From Lacrimispora sp. 210928-DFI.3.58 (GTDB taxonomy: Bacteria > Bacillota > Clostridia > Lachnospirales > Lachnospiraceae): a stretch of DNA of 64,000 nucleotides. The DNA is taken from the NCBI RefSeq assembly GCF_020554865.1, contig NZ_JAJCIC010000021.1, positions 18,347-82,346 of the forward strand, written 5' to 3'. Below the pieces are notes generated by a model. The model saw only the letters and a program-made list of their open reading frames with translations. It did not search any database and was not told where the DNA came from. Shown piece by piece: positions 44,259 through 52,661 of this stretch; the first letter of the stretch is position 1, and each line of letters starts with the position of its first letter. Both the position numbers and the translations under genes were made by a program.

Positions 44259-44287
44259 ATAATAGCAAATTTTTACAAATAAGTCAA
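44259..44287 (-). promoter_or_regulatory. Sigma-A type promoter of the PTS operon
   Basis: On the minus strand TTGACT (44282-44287), a 17-base spacer and TATTAT (44259-44264), about 35 bases ahead of the RAT site. Confidence 0.8.
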
Positions 44288-44357
44288 TTATATTTTATAC
44301 TTTTTTTATTTTCTTTATTTTTTATCTTTGTTATACTTAGAAAAAGGAGGTCGGAAT

Positions 44358-45308
44358 ATGAAGAAACCATCACTACAAAAGAGAGCCGCACTGCTGGCAC
44401 TGGCATTTTCAGCCCTGACCGCGTTCCCGGCTTTTGCAAAGGAGGAGCGTGAGCCCGTAGGCCGCATCACCCTGACCATTTCGGCAGATGTCCAGGCCGG
44501 GGATTCCACGGGTTATATCGATGTGTCGGTGGATGAGGGAGACTGTTCTGTGGACAGCGCAGACTTTGTCAATGAAAAGGAATATTGGGTAGGAGGAGAC
44601 AAGCCAAAGGTGGAGATCTGGCTGTCCGCTGACAATGACTGCTACTTTAACAAGTCAGGCAGAAGCGCCTTCACCTTTAAGGGCGACAAGGTAAAATACG
44701 TATCCAGCTCCACCAAATACGACAAGGAGGCTCTGGTACTGACCGTGACCCTAGAGAAGCTGGATGAGGATGATGAAGATCTGGATGTGTCAGGACTTTC
44801 CTGGGATGAGGACAATGGCATCGCCCACTGGGACCATCTGAATATCGCCAAATGCTACCGGGTACGCCTCTGCCGCTACAGCACCGGAGAGGATGGTATC
44901 GGCTCCACCTACACAGTAACGGAGAACAGCTTCAATTTCTCCAACAAGTTTCCAAAGGCGGGAAGCTATTATTTTAAGGTAAAGGCCGTTGATTCGAAAA
45001 ACAATGCAGGAGAATGGCAGGATTCCTCCTATATCGAGGTGACAAAGGAGGATCTGGAGGCCTGGAAGGGACACTGGGTATCTGGAGAAAAGGGCTGGTG
45101 GTATTCCTACTCCAACGGCTCCTACCCCAGGGACGGCTGGCAGTACATTGATTCCAAGTGGTACTACTTTGACCAGGAGGGGTATATGAAGACGGGCTGG
45201 ATCGAGTGGGAAGGAAAGCTTTATTTCTGTGATGAGTCAGGTGCCATGTTGAGCTCCACCGTAACGCCGGACGGCTTTACGGTAGGGGAAGACGGGGCAA
45301 GGCAGTAA
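44358..45308 (+). CDS. Exported cell-wall-binding repeat protein
   Basis: The ATG at 44358, after AAAAAGGAGGTCGGAAT, gives 316 residues. A signal peptide (about 1-28, ending AFPAFA) is followed by a beta-rich, Asp-rich region (about 30-145), a fibronectin-III-like segment (about 145-235, with YYFKVKAVDSKNNAG) and choline-binding-type aromatic repeats (about 245-300) such as KGWWYSYSNGSYPRDGWQYI and KWYYFDQEGYMKTGW. Such repeats hold proteins on teichoic or other wall polymers. No enzyme domain is seen. It is divergent from the PTS operon. Confidence 0.85.
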   Translation: MKKPSLQKRAALLALAFSALTAFPAFAKEEREPVGRITLTISADVQAGDSTGYIDVSVDEGDCSVDSADFVNEKEYWVGGDKPKVEIWLSADNDCYFNKSGRSAFTFKGDKVKYVSSSTKYDKEALVLTVTLEKLDEDDEDLDVSGLSWDEDNGIAHWDHLNIAKCYRVRLCRYSTGEDGIGSTYTVTENSFNFSNKFPKAGSYYFKVKAVDSKNNAGEWQDSSYIEVTKEDLEAWKGHWVSGEKGWWYSYSNGSYPRDGWQYIDSKWYYFDQEGYMKTGWIEWEGKLYFCDESGAMLSSTVTPDGFTVGEDGARQ

Positions 45309-45335
45309 ATGGCCTGATCTTTTATATAACACCAA

Positions 45336-45384
45336 AGTCCGGCTGAAGGATCATTTATCCCATGATCCCAGCCGGACTCTTTTA
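45336..45384. terminator. Bidirectional terminator
   Basis: AGTCCGGCTG (45336-45345) pairs with CAGCCGGACT (45369-45378), followed on the plus strand by CTTTTATG. An inner GGATCAT/ATGATCC dyad extends the stem. It lies between two convergent genes and can serve both. Confidence 0.8.
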
Positions 45385-45422
45385 TGCTTAAAATCTCTGA
45401 AACCTGCTGATTTATGCCTTCA

Positions 45423-46730
45423 TCAGGATTTCACATAGACATAGATCCCCACTGTCACCGCAAGATAAAACCAGGTGGCCGGGTTGGAGAACCAGGTAGT
45501 GAAAAAGGACAGCATCATGTACATGGCGATCTGAGCGTAGATCACGTGGCCTGCAGGACAGGTGGATTTGCGCCTGCGGCGCACCAGATAATAGCAGGCC
45601 CCGCCCAGCAGGGCGCCAAACAGCACCACTCCCACTGCTCCAAAATCATAAAAGGCATCGTAGAACAGGGTCACTGTGGTCAGCTCCTCCTTTGTCACAT
45701 ACAGAGGAAAATTCACCAGGGAAGGAACGAAAAATTTGAGCCCGGTAAAGGCCCATAACGGAAACAGCATCCGAAGGCCAAAGGCGTGCCTTGGAAGTTC
45801 CTCCACCAGGCAGTTGAAATTGTCATAGTTGTTGGCAATGTACATATAGGGCTGGGTGATGAAAATAGGCATATGGCTGTTCTTCATCTCAAATATCCCA
45901 TTCAGATACTCTACGCTGTGGCTGCGCATCACTGTCAGGACCAGATAGACCGGGATCAGGAACGCAAACAGAGCGATCCCATAGGAGAGCCGGAAGGAGC
46001 CTATCATGGAAATATAGGTGAACACTGCCATTCCCACGGCCAGGATCAGCTGGAACCTGGACACACACAGCACAGGAAGGAAAAGGGCAAGCACAGTAAA
46101 GAGAAGGCCCAGGAAAAAGCCTCCGTCCCTGAAAAGCCCTCTGCCCCTTCTCACGATCATCAGGCTATACACCACAAACAGGCTGGGCACCAGCACACAG
46201 GACACGGTAAAATAATGGACTCCTGTCACATGGAAGTAGGAATAGGCGTGAGGCACTCCGTAAGAAAAGAGGGGCACAAAGCCCAGCCGAAAGGCCTCAA
46301 AGAAAAAGGCCAGATAGGACACCACTGTCACAGCTCCCATTGCCTTTAAAAGCCTCTTTGCCTGAAGAGGGGATTCCGGGGAGGCGAACCAGCGGTACAC
46401 AGACTGCATATCAGCAGCTGTCCAGCCGTCATACATTCTTGTAAGCACCTCAAACACCACCCAGAAGGCCGCCACAGCCAGAGCCAGGCAGATCCAGGTT
46501 TCCAGGCACCAGTCAGTCTGAAGCCTGGAGAGTTTGAAACAGGATATTCCCTGTCCTCCCACAAAAAAGAGGCAGAACAGCCCCCTTAAGTGAATAAGAT
46601 TTCCGGTTTTTACGTAGTCCCTTCCGTACAGCCACACTGCCGCAGCCATTAAGACCAGCCCAGACAGCATGTAAACATGCTGCCTGGCCAGTACAAAACT
46701 TATGACATAACAAATCAGATAAACTGCCAT
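45423..46730 (-). CDS. Oligosaccharide repeat unit polymerase-like membrane protein
   Basis: A 435-residue protein with about 12 helices and a long loop containing FVPLFSYGVPHAYSYFHVTG, typical of Wzy/O-antigen-polymerase type proteins that link polysaccharide repeat units outside the membrane. The sequence is too divergent to name the glycan. It stands apart from other glycan genes, downstream of ptsI across a GTAACTGT dyad, and converges on the wall-binding protein gene. Confidence 0.7.
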   Translation of the reverse strand: MAVYLICYVISFVLARQHVYMLSGLVLMAAAVWLYGRDYVKTGNLIHLRGLFCLFFVGGQGISCFKLSRLQTDWCLETWICLALAVAAFWVVFEVLTRMYDGWTAADMQSVYRWFASPESPLQAKRLLKAMGAVTVVSYLAFFFEAFRLGFVPLFSYGVPHAYSYFHVTGVHYFTVSCVLVPSLFVVYSLMIVRRGRGLFRDGGFFLGLLFTVLALFLPVLCVSRFQLILAVGMAVFTYISMIGSFRLSYGIALFAFLIPVYLVLTVMRSHSVEYLNGIFEMKNSHMPIFITQPYMYIANNYDNFNCLVEELPRHAFGLRMLFPLWAFTGLKFFVPSLVNFPLYVTKEELTTVTLFYDAFYDFGAVGVVLFGALLGGACYYLVRRRRKSTCPAGHVIYAQIAMYMMLSFFTTWFSNPATWFYLAVTVGIYVYVKS

Positions 46731-46747
46731 TAACCTGTAACCTTCCC

Positions 46748-46774
46748 GTAACTGTTACGTATCCTCACAGTTAC
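46748..46774. repeat. Family D palindrome, copy D3
   Basis: GTAACTGT (46748-46755) pairs with ACAGTTAC (46767-46774). The right arm overlaps the ptsI stop codon region. No T-tract follows. It belongs to the group of GTAAC-ended dyads also found near 3354, 31389 and 52688. Confidence 0.45.
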
Positions 46775-48486
46775 CTCTTCTCTACAAATTCTCTCATGTA
46801 CTGCTCTACCTCTGCTGTTGTGGCAAAGCTCATAGCCTTATCAGCGACAGCCTTCAGCTCCTCTACGCTGTACTCCGTCACCATCTTTCTTGCCTTCAGG
46901 ATAGCAGATGCACTCATACTGAACTCATTTAAGCCAAATGCCAGAAGCAGCGGGATCATCATAGGATCGCTGGCTGCCTCACCGCACATGCCGACCATGA
47001 TCCCCTCCGCACGTCCGCAGGCGATGATATGGCGGATGCTGCGCAGCACTGCCGGGTTAAAGGTGGAATAGAGATAGGATATCTTCTTATTTCCTCTGTC
47101 AACAGACATGGTATACTGCGTCAGATCGTTGGTGCCGATGCTGAAGAAGTCTGCTTCCTTTGCAAAGATATCAGCGATCAGAGAAGCGGCGGCTGTCTCC
47201 ACCATGATACCTACCTGGATATCCTTTTTGTAGGCAATGCCCTTTCCATCTAACTCTGCCTTTAACTCCTCCACAAGAGCCCTAGCCTCCCTGTACTCAT
47301 CAATACAGGTAACGAGAGGGATCATGATGCGGATATTTCCAAAGGCGCTGGCACGCAGCAGGGCGCGCAGCTGCGGCTTATAGATATCCTCCTTGCGGTC
47401 TAAGCAGAAGCGGATCGCCCTGTAGCCCAAGAAGGGGTTCTCATCCTTTTCAAGGCCCATGTATGGGATCTCCTTGTCGCCGCCGATATCCAGGGTACGG
47501 ATGATAACGGGCTTTCCGTTCATGGCAACTGCCACCTTCTTGTAAGCCTCAAACTGCTCCTCCTCGGTGGGCATCGCATTTCTGTCCATGAACAGGAACT
47601 CTGTGCGGAACAGGCCGATTCCCTCGCCGTCATACTGGAGCACCTTATCTACGTCCTCCGGCTTTCCGATATTGGCTACGATCTCAACCTGAACTCCGTC
47701 CTTTGTGACAGATGGCTTTCCAATGTACTGCTCCAGTTCCTTTTTCTCCTTTAAGAACTGCTCTCTCTTCTCCTCGTACTGGGCCTTTACTGCCGCCTCA
47801 GGATTGACAAATACCTCTCCTGTGGTGCCATCCAGCACAATGCTGTCCCCATCCTTCACGTTATCCATAACTCCGCCCACTGCAACAACAGCCGGGATCT
47901 CCAGAGCCCTTGCCAGGATCGCACTGTGGGATGTCCTGCCGCCCAGTTCTGTCACAATACCTGTCACATTGGCAGGGTTGATCCCTGCCGTCATGGAAGG
48001 TGTGAGATCCTTTGCCACGATGATGCTTCCCTCAGGAAGGGCAGAAATATCCACAGACTGGATGCCCATGAGGATCTTCTGCATCCTGGTCTTGATATCG
48101 CGCATATCGGTAGCTCTCTGCTGCATCAGCTCATCGCCCATGGATGCAAACATGTCCGCATACATATTGCAGACATTTTCAATGGCAAACTCACTGTTGA
48201 CCTTCTCGTTCTTAATGGCGTTCTCAATTTCTCCTGTGAGCATGGGGTCGCCCAGAAGCATCATATGTCCCTGCATGATCTCTGCTTCCTTCTCCCCTAC
48301 TCTTGTTGCTAAATCTTCTGCCAGCCGCTCTGTATCCAGTATAGCCTGATCCAGTGCTCCCTTAAAACGCTGAACCTCGCTGCCAGTATCTGCGACCTCC
48401 TGCCTTGTGATGACTAACTGCACATCCTCAACGATCACTGCCTTTCCAATGCCGATTCCTGAAGAAGCGCCTGTTCCATTGTACAT
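46771..48486 (-). CDS. ptsI: Phosphoenolpyruvate-protein phosphotransferase (enzyme I)
   Basis: The ATG at 48484-48486, with AGGAGG nine bases upstream, gives 571 residues, the standard length. The HPr-binding/phosphohistidine domain has His187 in GGRTSHSAI; the PEP-binding TIM barrel carries LFRTEFLFMDR, the Arg in TLDIGGDK and the catalytic Cys in MVGMCGEAASD. It is the common first phosphoryl-transfer step for all sugar PTS. It lies 63 bases after ptsH in the general PTS operon. Confidence 0.95.
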   Translation of the reverse strand: MYNGTGASSGIGIGKAVIVEDVQLVITRQEVADTGSEVQRFKGALDQAILDTERLAEDLATRVGEKEAEIMQGHMMLLGDPMLTGEIENAIKNEKVNSEFAIENVCNMYADMFASMGDELMQQRATDMRDIKTRMQKILMGIQSVDISALPEGSIIVAKDLTPSMTAGINPANVTGIVTELGGRTSHSAILARALEIPAVVAVGGVMDNVKDGDSIVLDGTTGEVFVNPEAAVKAQYEEKREQFLKEKKELEQYIGKPSVTKDGVQVEIVANIGKPEDVDKVLQYDGEGIGLFRTEFLFMDRNAMPTEEEQFEAYKKVAVAMNGKPVIIRTLDIGGDKEIPYMGLEKDENPFLGYRAIRFCLDRKEDIYKPQLRALLRASAFGNIRIMIPLVTCIDEYREARALVEELKAELDGKGIAYKKDIQVGIMVETAAASLIADIFAKEADFFSIGTNDLTQYTMSVDRGNKKISYLYSTFNPAVLRSIRHIIACGRAEGIMVGMCGEAASDPMMIPLLLAFGLNEFSMSASAILKARKMVTEYSVEELKAVADKAMSFATTAEVEQYMREFVEKR

Positions 48487-48549
48487 ACTCCTGTACCTCC
48501 TTAATTCCTTACTATTTATACTCACAACCTTTGGTTGCCGTCATTTCCT

Positions 48550-48816
48550 TTACTCTCCCAAACCGTCCTCCACGATCTTTACCATGGCAGCCAGGGCTTC
48601 CTGCTCGTCTGGGCCATTGCACACAAACTCGATCTCATCCCCGCTTTTCACACAGGCTCCCAAGACGCTCAACACACTCTTTGCATTTGCCGTGGTTGCG
48701 CCATGGACCTTAAAGGACACCTTTGATTTGAATTTCAATGCCTCCTTGCAGAGGACACCTGCCGGCCTCAAATGCAGGCCGGATGGATTTTTGATAACTG
48801 TTGCTGCACTTACCAT
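48550..48816 (-). CDS. ptsH: Phosphocarrier protein HPr
   Basis: An 88-residue HPr. The phosphohistidine is His15 in GLHLRPAG and the regulatory serine is present (Ser47 in ANAKSVLSVLG, aligning with Bacillus Ser46), so HPr kinase control is possible. It precedes ptsI. Compare the second HPr at 42472-42726, which has Asp at this position. Confidence 0.93.
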   Translation of the reverse strand: MVSAATVIKNPSGLHLRPAGVLCKEALKFKSKVSFKVHGATTANAKSVLSVLGACVKSGDEIEFVCNGPDEQEALAAMVKIVEDGLGE

Positions 48817-48865
48817 ATACCTTCACTCCTTACGGGCCGCAGAGTTGCTGCGGCCAATCATTCTA

Positions 48866-50188
48866 TTACTCTGTTTCGTTGCCTTCTGTCTCCTTCTGGC
48901 TGCTTCCGGCGTGATCCCCCGATTCACTCCGGCCCTCATCTCCAGAAGAGCTTCCACTATTTCTGTCATGAACGATCATCTGCGGGCTCTCACAGCTTAC
49001 AAGCTCATAGGCTGCTCCCAGTTCAAAGAGCACTTCTCCCTGGTGTACGCCAGCCTCCATGTCGCTCACGTCAAGCTCGGCCTTCAGCGTTTCCTCGCTC
49101 AACTGATCTAAGTCCTCCTTGAGTCCCCGTATCACTACCTTGATAGAATCCCTGTCAAACTGATAGCTGTACTGGCTGGATGCGCCCACCTGCCTGATCT
49201 GGCTGGTGGAGAGATTGAAGGTCCTGTTCTCCAAAGGCTCCACCTTGATAACAACCTGAATCTGGCTGTCATCCTCCGCCAGCTCCAGACCCTCCGGCAG
49301 ATATTTGCTGATGTCGATGGTTACCTCCTTGTCAGCGGTAGCTCCATCCATGTTCAGCTCCGAGCTGGGGATATTGATGGCGTTTACCCCTGCCAAGTCT
49401 GATTTCAATCCCATAACGGAAACGGAATTTTTGCTTGACTCAATGCCCGTATAGCGGTAGCCGTCGGCCACCACGCCCTCTGTCTCAAAATTCAGCGTCA
49501 GGGATTTTACCTTCAATATGGGCAGGGTAAAGTCGATCTCCGTGCGGCTGAGCTTCACCCGCTCGTCCAGCTGCGTGATCTCATTGTCATTGGAGTCAAA
49601 GCACTTCACAGGAGCAGAGCCGGACAGATCCGCATTCGCCCCCTCTATACCGATTACAATACCTACCTTATTGATCTGGCCCACAATGGAGATCGGGCCT
49701 GTCACATAAATATAGCTGGGTGAAATGGAGGCCCTTCCCTCCTGGTAGCCGCCCTCTGTCTCTCCGTCCAGATAGACTGTCAGCGGGAACCGCTTGCGCT
49801 GGATATCCTCTGTATCCACACGAACCACACCGGGCTTCGGCGTTGCAGAATCCACCCGGTTATTCTTTACCTCAATCTTTACAGGCACAGCACCTGTTGG
49901 CTCGTACATCTCAGCCAGATCGATATATGCCCTGAAATCGGAAGCCGTGACGCTCCCCGCATCCAGGGTACGCACCTTGTAGGCAACAGTCACGGTGTCC
50001 TTATCTCCCAAAAGCTCATATGTCTTGCCGCTGGCCTCCAGGACCCGCTCATTCAGTATCTCCAGAGGCACTTCCTTGCTCCCCTGGATCTCCGGATTGG
50101 AAATGTTCACCACCGCCAGCCATATGAAAAATGCCAGGAAGATCGAGATCAGCTTAAGGCCCAGATTATTCGTCAGCTTTCTTTCCAT
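48866..50188 (-). CDS. cdaR: CdaA regulatory protein CdaR (YbbR domains)
   Basis: A 440-residue protein with one N-terminal helix (about 10-28, ISIFLAFFIWLAVVNI), several tandem YbbR beta domains outside the membrane (about 40-400) and a Ser/Gly/Glu-rich tail. CdaR proteins bind and modulate the diadenylate cyclase CdaA. The start overlaps the cdaA end by 23 bases, so the pair is coupled. In many Firmicutes glmM follows; here the next genes are ptsH-ptsI. Confidence 0.9.
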   Translation of the reverse strand: MERKLTNNLGLKLISIFLAFFIWLAVVNISNPEIQGSKEVPLEILNERVLEASGKTYELLGDKDTVTVAYKVRTLDAGSVTASDFRAYIDLAEMYEPTGAVPVKIEVKNNRVDSATPKPGVVRVDTEDIQRKRFPLTVYLDGETEGGYQEGRASISPSYIYVTGPISIVGQINKVGIVIGIEGANADLSGSAPVKCFDSNDNEITQLDERVKLSRTEIDFTLPILKVKSLTLNFETEGVVADGYRYTGIESSKNSVSVMGLKSDLAGVNAINIPSSELNMDGATADKEVTIDISKYLPEGLELAEDDSQIQVVIKVEPLENRTFNLSTSQIRQVGASSQYSYQFDRDSIKVVIRGLKEDLDQLSEETLKAELDVSDMEAGVHQGEVLFELGAAYELVSCESPQMIVHDRNSGSSSGDEGRSESGDHAGSSQKETEGNETE

Positions 50189-51062
50189 TCTTTAGCCTCC
50201 CCTTCCATATCTTAAACCGGTTGGTGGAAACCGTCTCTTCCTTTACACCTGCAAGGACCGTCTTCAGCCCTTCCGCATCTATGATCCTTGTGAGGGAACC
50301 GCCCTCTGCCACTGACACCCGTCCGGTCTCTTCTGATACTACAATCGTAAGGCTGTCCGATGTCTCGCTGATCCCAACAGCAGCCCTGTGCCGCGTGCCC
50401 AGATCCTTGCTGATCGTCATATTATCCGACAGGGGCAGATAACAGGTCGCTGCCGCGATCCTGTTTCCCCGTATCACCACGGCTCCATCATGAAGAGGCG
50501 TGTTGTGCTCAAAAATATTGATCAGAAGCTGGCTGGTGACAAGGCCGTTGATCTCAATGCCTGTGCGCTCGATCTCCTTAAGGGAGGTTCCGCGCTCGAT
50601 CACCATAAGGGCCCCCGTCTTTACCTTTGCCATCTCAAAGGTAGCGCGGGTCAGTTCATTGATGGTCTTGTCGTTAAAGCCCATATTCTCCTTGCCATCG
50701 TCAAAGGAAAGGATGTTTGACAGCAGGTTCTTGCTTCCCAGCTGCTCCAATGCCTTTCTCAGCTCCGGCTGGAACACCACCAGAAGAGCCGTGACCGCAA
50801 TAGTGGTAAAATTCCGTATGATCCACAGGATCGTGCTAAGCCGCAGCACAGCTGCTGCAACGGCAAAGGCCAGAATGACCAAAAGGCCCTTTAGCAGATT
50901 CCAAGCCCTGGTATTCTTGATCCAGACCAGGATCTCATATACCAAAAGTGAAATGATCACGATTTCCCAAATATTTCTAAGAGAAATTCTCGGAAGCAGG
51001 GACAGCCAGGAGGATGCCTTTGCCAGCACATCCGGCACGATATCCATTGTCATGATATCCAT
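50166..51062 (-). CDS. cdaA: Diadenylate cyclase CdaA
   Basis: A 298-residue membrane enzyme that makes cyclic di-AMP from two ATP. Three helices (about 30-98) are followed by a DAC domain (about 100-270) with the catalytic DGA (192-194) and RHR (224-226) motifs. The molecule controls potassium, osmotic and wall homeostasis. It is followed by cdaR. Structured repeat C3 lies between it and the upstream membrane-protein genes. Confidence 0.95.
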   Translation of the reverse strand: MDIMTMDIVPDVLAKASSWLSLLPRISLRNIWEIVIISLLVYEILVWIKNTRAWNLLKGLLVILAFAVAAAVLRLSTILWIIRNFTTIAVTALLVVFQPELRKALEQLGSKNLLSNILSFDDGKENMGFNDKTINELTRATFEMAKVKTGALMVIERGTSLKEIERTGIEINGLVTSQLLINIFEHNTPLHDGAVVIRGNRIAAATCYLPLSDNMTISKDLGTRHRAAVGISETSDSLTIVVSEETGRVSVAEGGSLTRIIDAEGLKTVLAGVKEETVSTNRFKIWKGRLKNGKKADE

Positions 51063-51093
51063 CTTGCTTCCACCTCCTTGTTTCTAAACCTAT

Positions 51094-51186
51094 ATGCGCC
51101 CGGCTGGCCGATGCGCTTCCGCTCCATGAAAATCTGGCGGGCGCACTTGGCATACCTGAATACAGGCTGCCAATCCGGCAGCAGGA
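51094..51186 (-). repeat. Family C structured repeat, copy C3
   Basis: A 93-base inverted relative of C1, read on the minus strand: a leading CTGCCGG/GGCAGCC region, TGTATTCAGGTATGCCAA, a stem-loop containing CGCCAGATTTTCATGG, and a terminal CCAGCCGGGCGCAT. It fills the 142-base gap ahead of cdaA. Confidence 0.7.
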
Positions 51187-51204
51187 CTTTCAAAGTAAAC
51201 TGTT

Positions 51205-52164
51205 TCATGATTCTGTATTACGCTCCCTTGTACTGCGCTTGCGGGCACTGATCTTCTGCACCTTTACATCTGTTGTGCTCACTGTCATCTTCGGTACTGC
51301 CTTTACGTAGTAATAGTAGTCCTCATCCTCAAACTGCACATACTCTGTGCGGGTATAATCCACAGAAAAGATGAAGAAATTATATACAGCCGCCAGAGCC
51401 GCTGCCAGCAAAAGCCCGACTGTCAGCTGGCCCACTGCCACTGTCACGCCGAACACGAACTCTCCCACAAATACCACTGCAAGCTCTGCCACAGAGCCTG
51501 CCACGATCGCAGCTACCCAGGAATAATCCATGGAGAGCCTGCGGACTAAGTACACAATGATGATCCCCACTGCGAAGGTCGCCATCATCACCATCATATT
51601 CTGATTAAAGAGAACTGACCGGAGGATCTGTCCGTAGCGCTGTACCAGCTCCACCGAAGCCTCACTGATGAGCGCTCCCGCATTCTGCTTTACGTACAGC
51701 AGAAGAAAGTATAAAAAGACTCCGCAGCTCACCGGTATCACAGAAGCCAGGCTGCCTCCCAGGCCTGCTAAGAGAGGTATCACATAGGGCACCTTGAGGA
51801 AAAATGCCAGGGGAGTCAGGACCAGCAGAACACTGTCTCCCGGCTTAAAGCCATAATAGATCACAGCCACCACCAGAATAAGGACCAGGGTGATCATCGC
51901 CATCTCCATGGAGACAGCATACACATGAGCGATCATAAAGCAGCCTGCCAGAAACACGATCGCACCATAGGGAAGCAGGGCGCTCACCGCACAAACCGGC
52001 AGGATCACAAGAGGACTCTTTAACTTCACCATGTATCCGATGTTCGTATTCAGGCTGGCAAATGTACACAGCGCAAACAAGAAATGGATGACCGGCTGAA
52101 TGCCGTAGCTGTATTTATTGTAAAAACCTTTCAGGTGCTCTTTCACCAGCAGAAGACTCGTCAT
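51205..52164 (-). CDS. Polytopic membrane protein of unknown function
   Basis: A 319-residue protein with about 8-9 predicted helices (roughly 20-270) and a charged cytoplasmic tail containing an acidic-aromatic patch (EDEDYYYYVK) and a basic end. I do not recognise a named family. Its ATG overlaps the stop of the preceding small gene (ATGA, 52161-52164), and cdaA-cdaR lie downstream across repeat C3, so an envelope or c-di-AMP-linked role is possible but unproven. Confidence 0.75.
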   Translation of the reverse strand: MTSLLLVKEHLKGFYNKYSYGIQPVIHFLFALCTFASLNTNIGYMVKLKSPLVILPVCAVSALLPYGAIVFLAGCFMIAHVYAVSMEMAMITLVLILVVAVIYYGFKPGDSVLLVLTPLAFFLKVPYVIPLLAGLGGSLASVIPVSCGVFLYFLLLYVKQNAGALISEASVELVQRYGQILRSVLFNQNMMVMMATFAVGIIIVYLVRRLSMDYSWVAAIVAGSVAELAVVFVGEFVFGVTVAVGQLTVGLLLAAALAAVYNFFIFSVDYTRTEYVQFEDEDYYYYVKAVPKMTVSTTDVKVQKISARKRSTRERNTES

Positions 52165-52592
52165 CGGCCCTTCCCTCCTCTGTTCTCCTTTGTCCGCTCC
52201 GGCCTCTCCTTGCCATAGCGCTTTACCAGGTGCTTCAGCTTTGATGCATACATATTCTGTGACCTGGAGGCGTATTCATACCGTTTGGAATAAACAATGC
52301 AGGTTATGAGCAGGTAGACTGCCAGACCTGCGATATAGGCGATCCCCCATTTTCTGCCCCACTCTATCAGCTCCTCCAGTGTCGTTCCATCCATAAAATT
52401 ATCCAGCTCATAGAGTACCCACATAGCCAGAAACAGCAGATAGCAGAAGCTGTACCCAAAAAAGGAGCGGAACATATGCCCACCTACGTAATCTGTTTTA
52501 AAATAACGGTTGATAGGGAATATTTTCCTCCCCTCATTTTTCTCAAATATGGCCAGCTCTGTCATGTACCTGACCTTTTCTTCGTTCAGCAT
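52161..52592 (-). CDS. Small two-helix membrane protein of unknown function
   Basis: The ATG at 52590-52592 has AAGGAG seven bases upstream and gives 143 residues. It has a charged N-terminal segment, two helices (about 42-64 and 80-100) and a basic tail rich in Lys, Arg and Glu. No family is recognised. It is translationally coupled to the polytopic protein that follows; the two probably form a complex. Confidence 0.75.
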   Translation of the reverse strand: MLNEEKVRYMTELAIFEKNEGRKIFPINRYFKTDYVGGHMFRSFFGYSFCYLLFLAMWVLYELDNFMDGTTLEELIEWGRKWGIAYIAGLAVYLLITCIVYSKRYEYASRSQNMYASKLKHLVKRYGKERPERTKENRGGKGR

Positions 52593-52661
52593 ACAGGCAC
52601 TCCTTACAATTCTCATAACATATCAATTTAGTATACCACATCTTTTTCTGTTTTGCGACAC

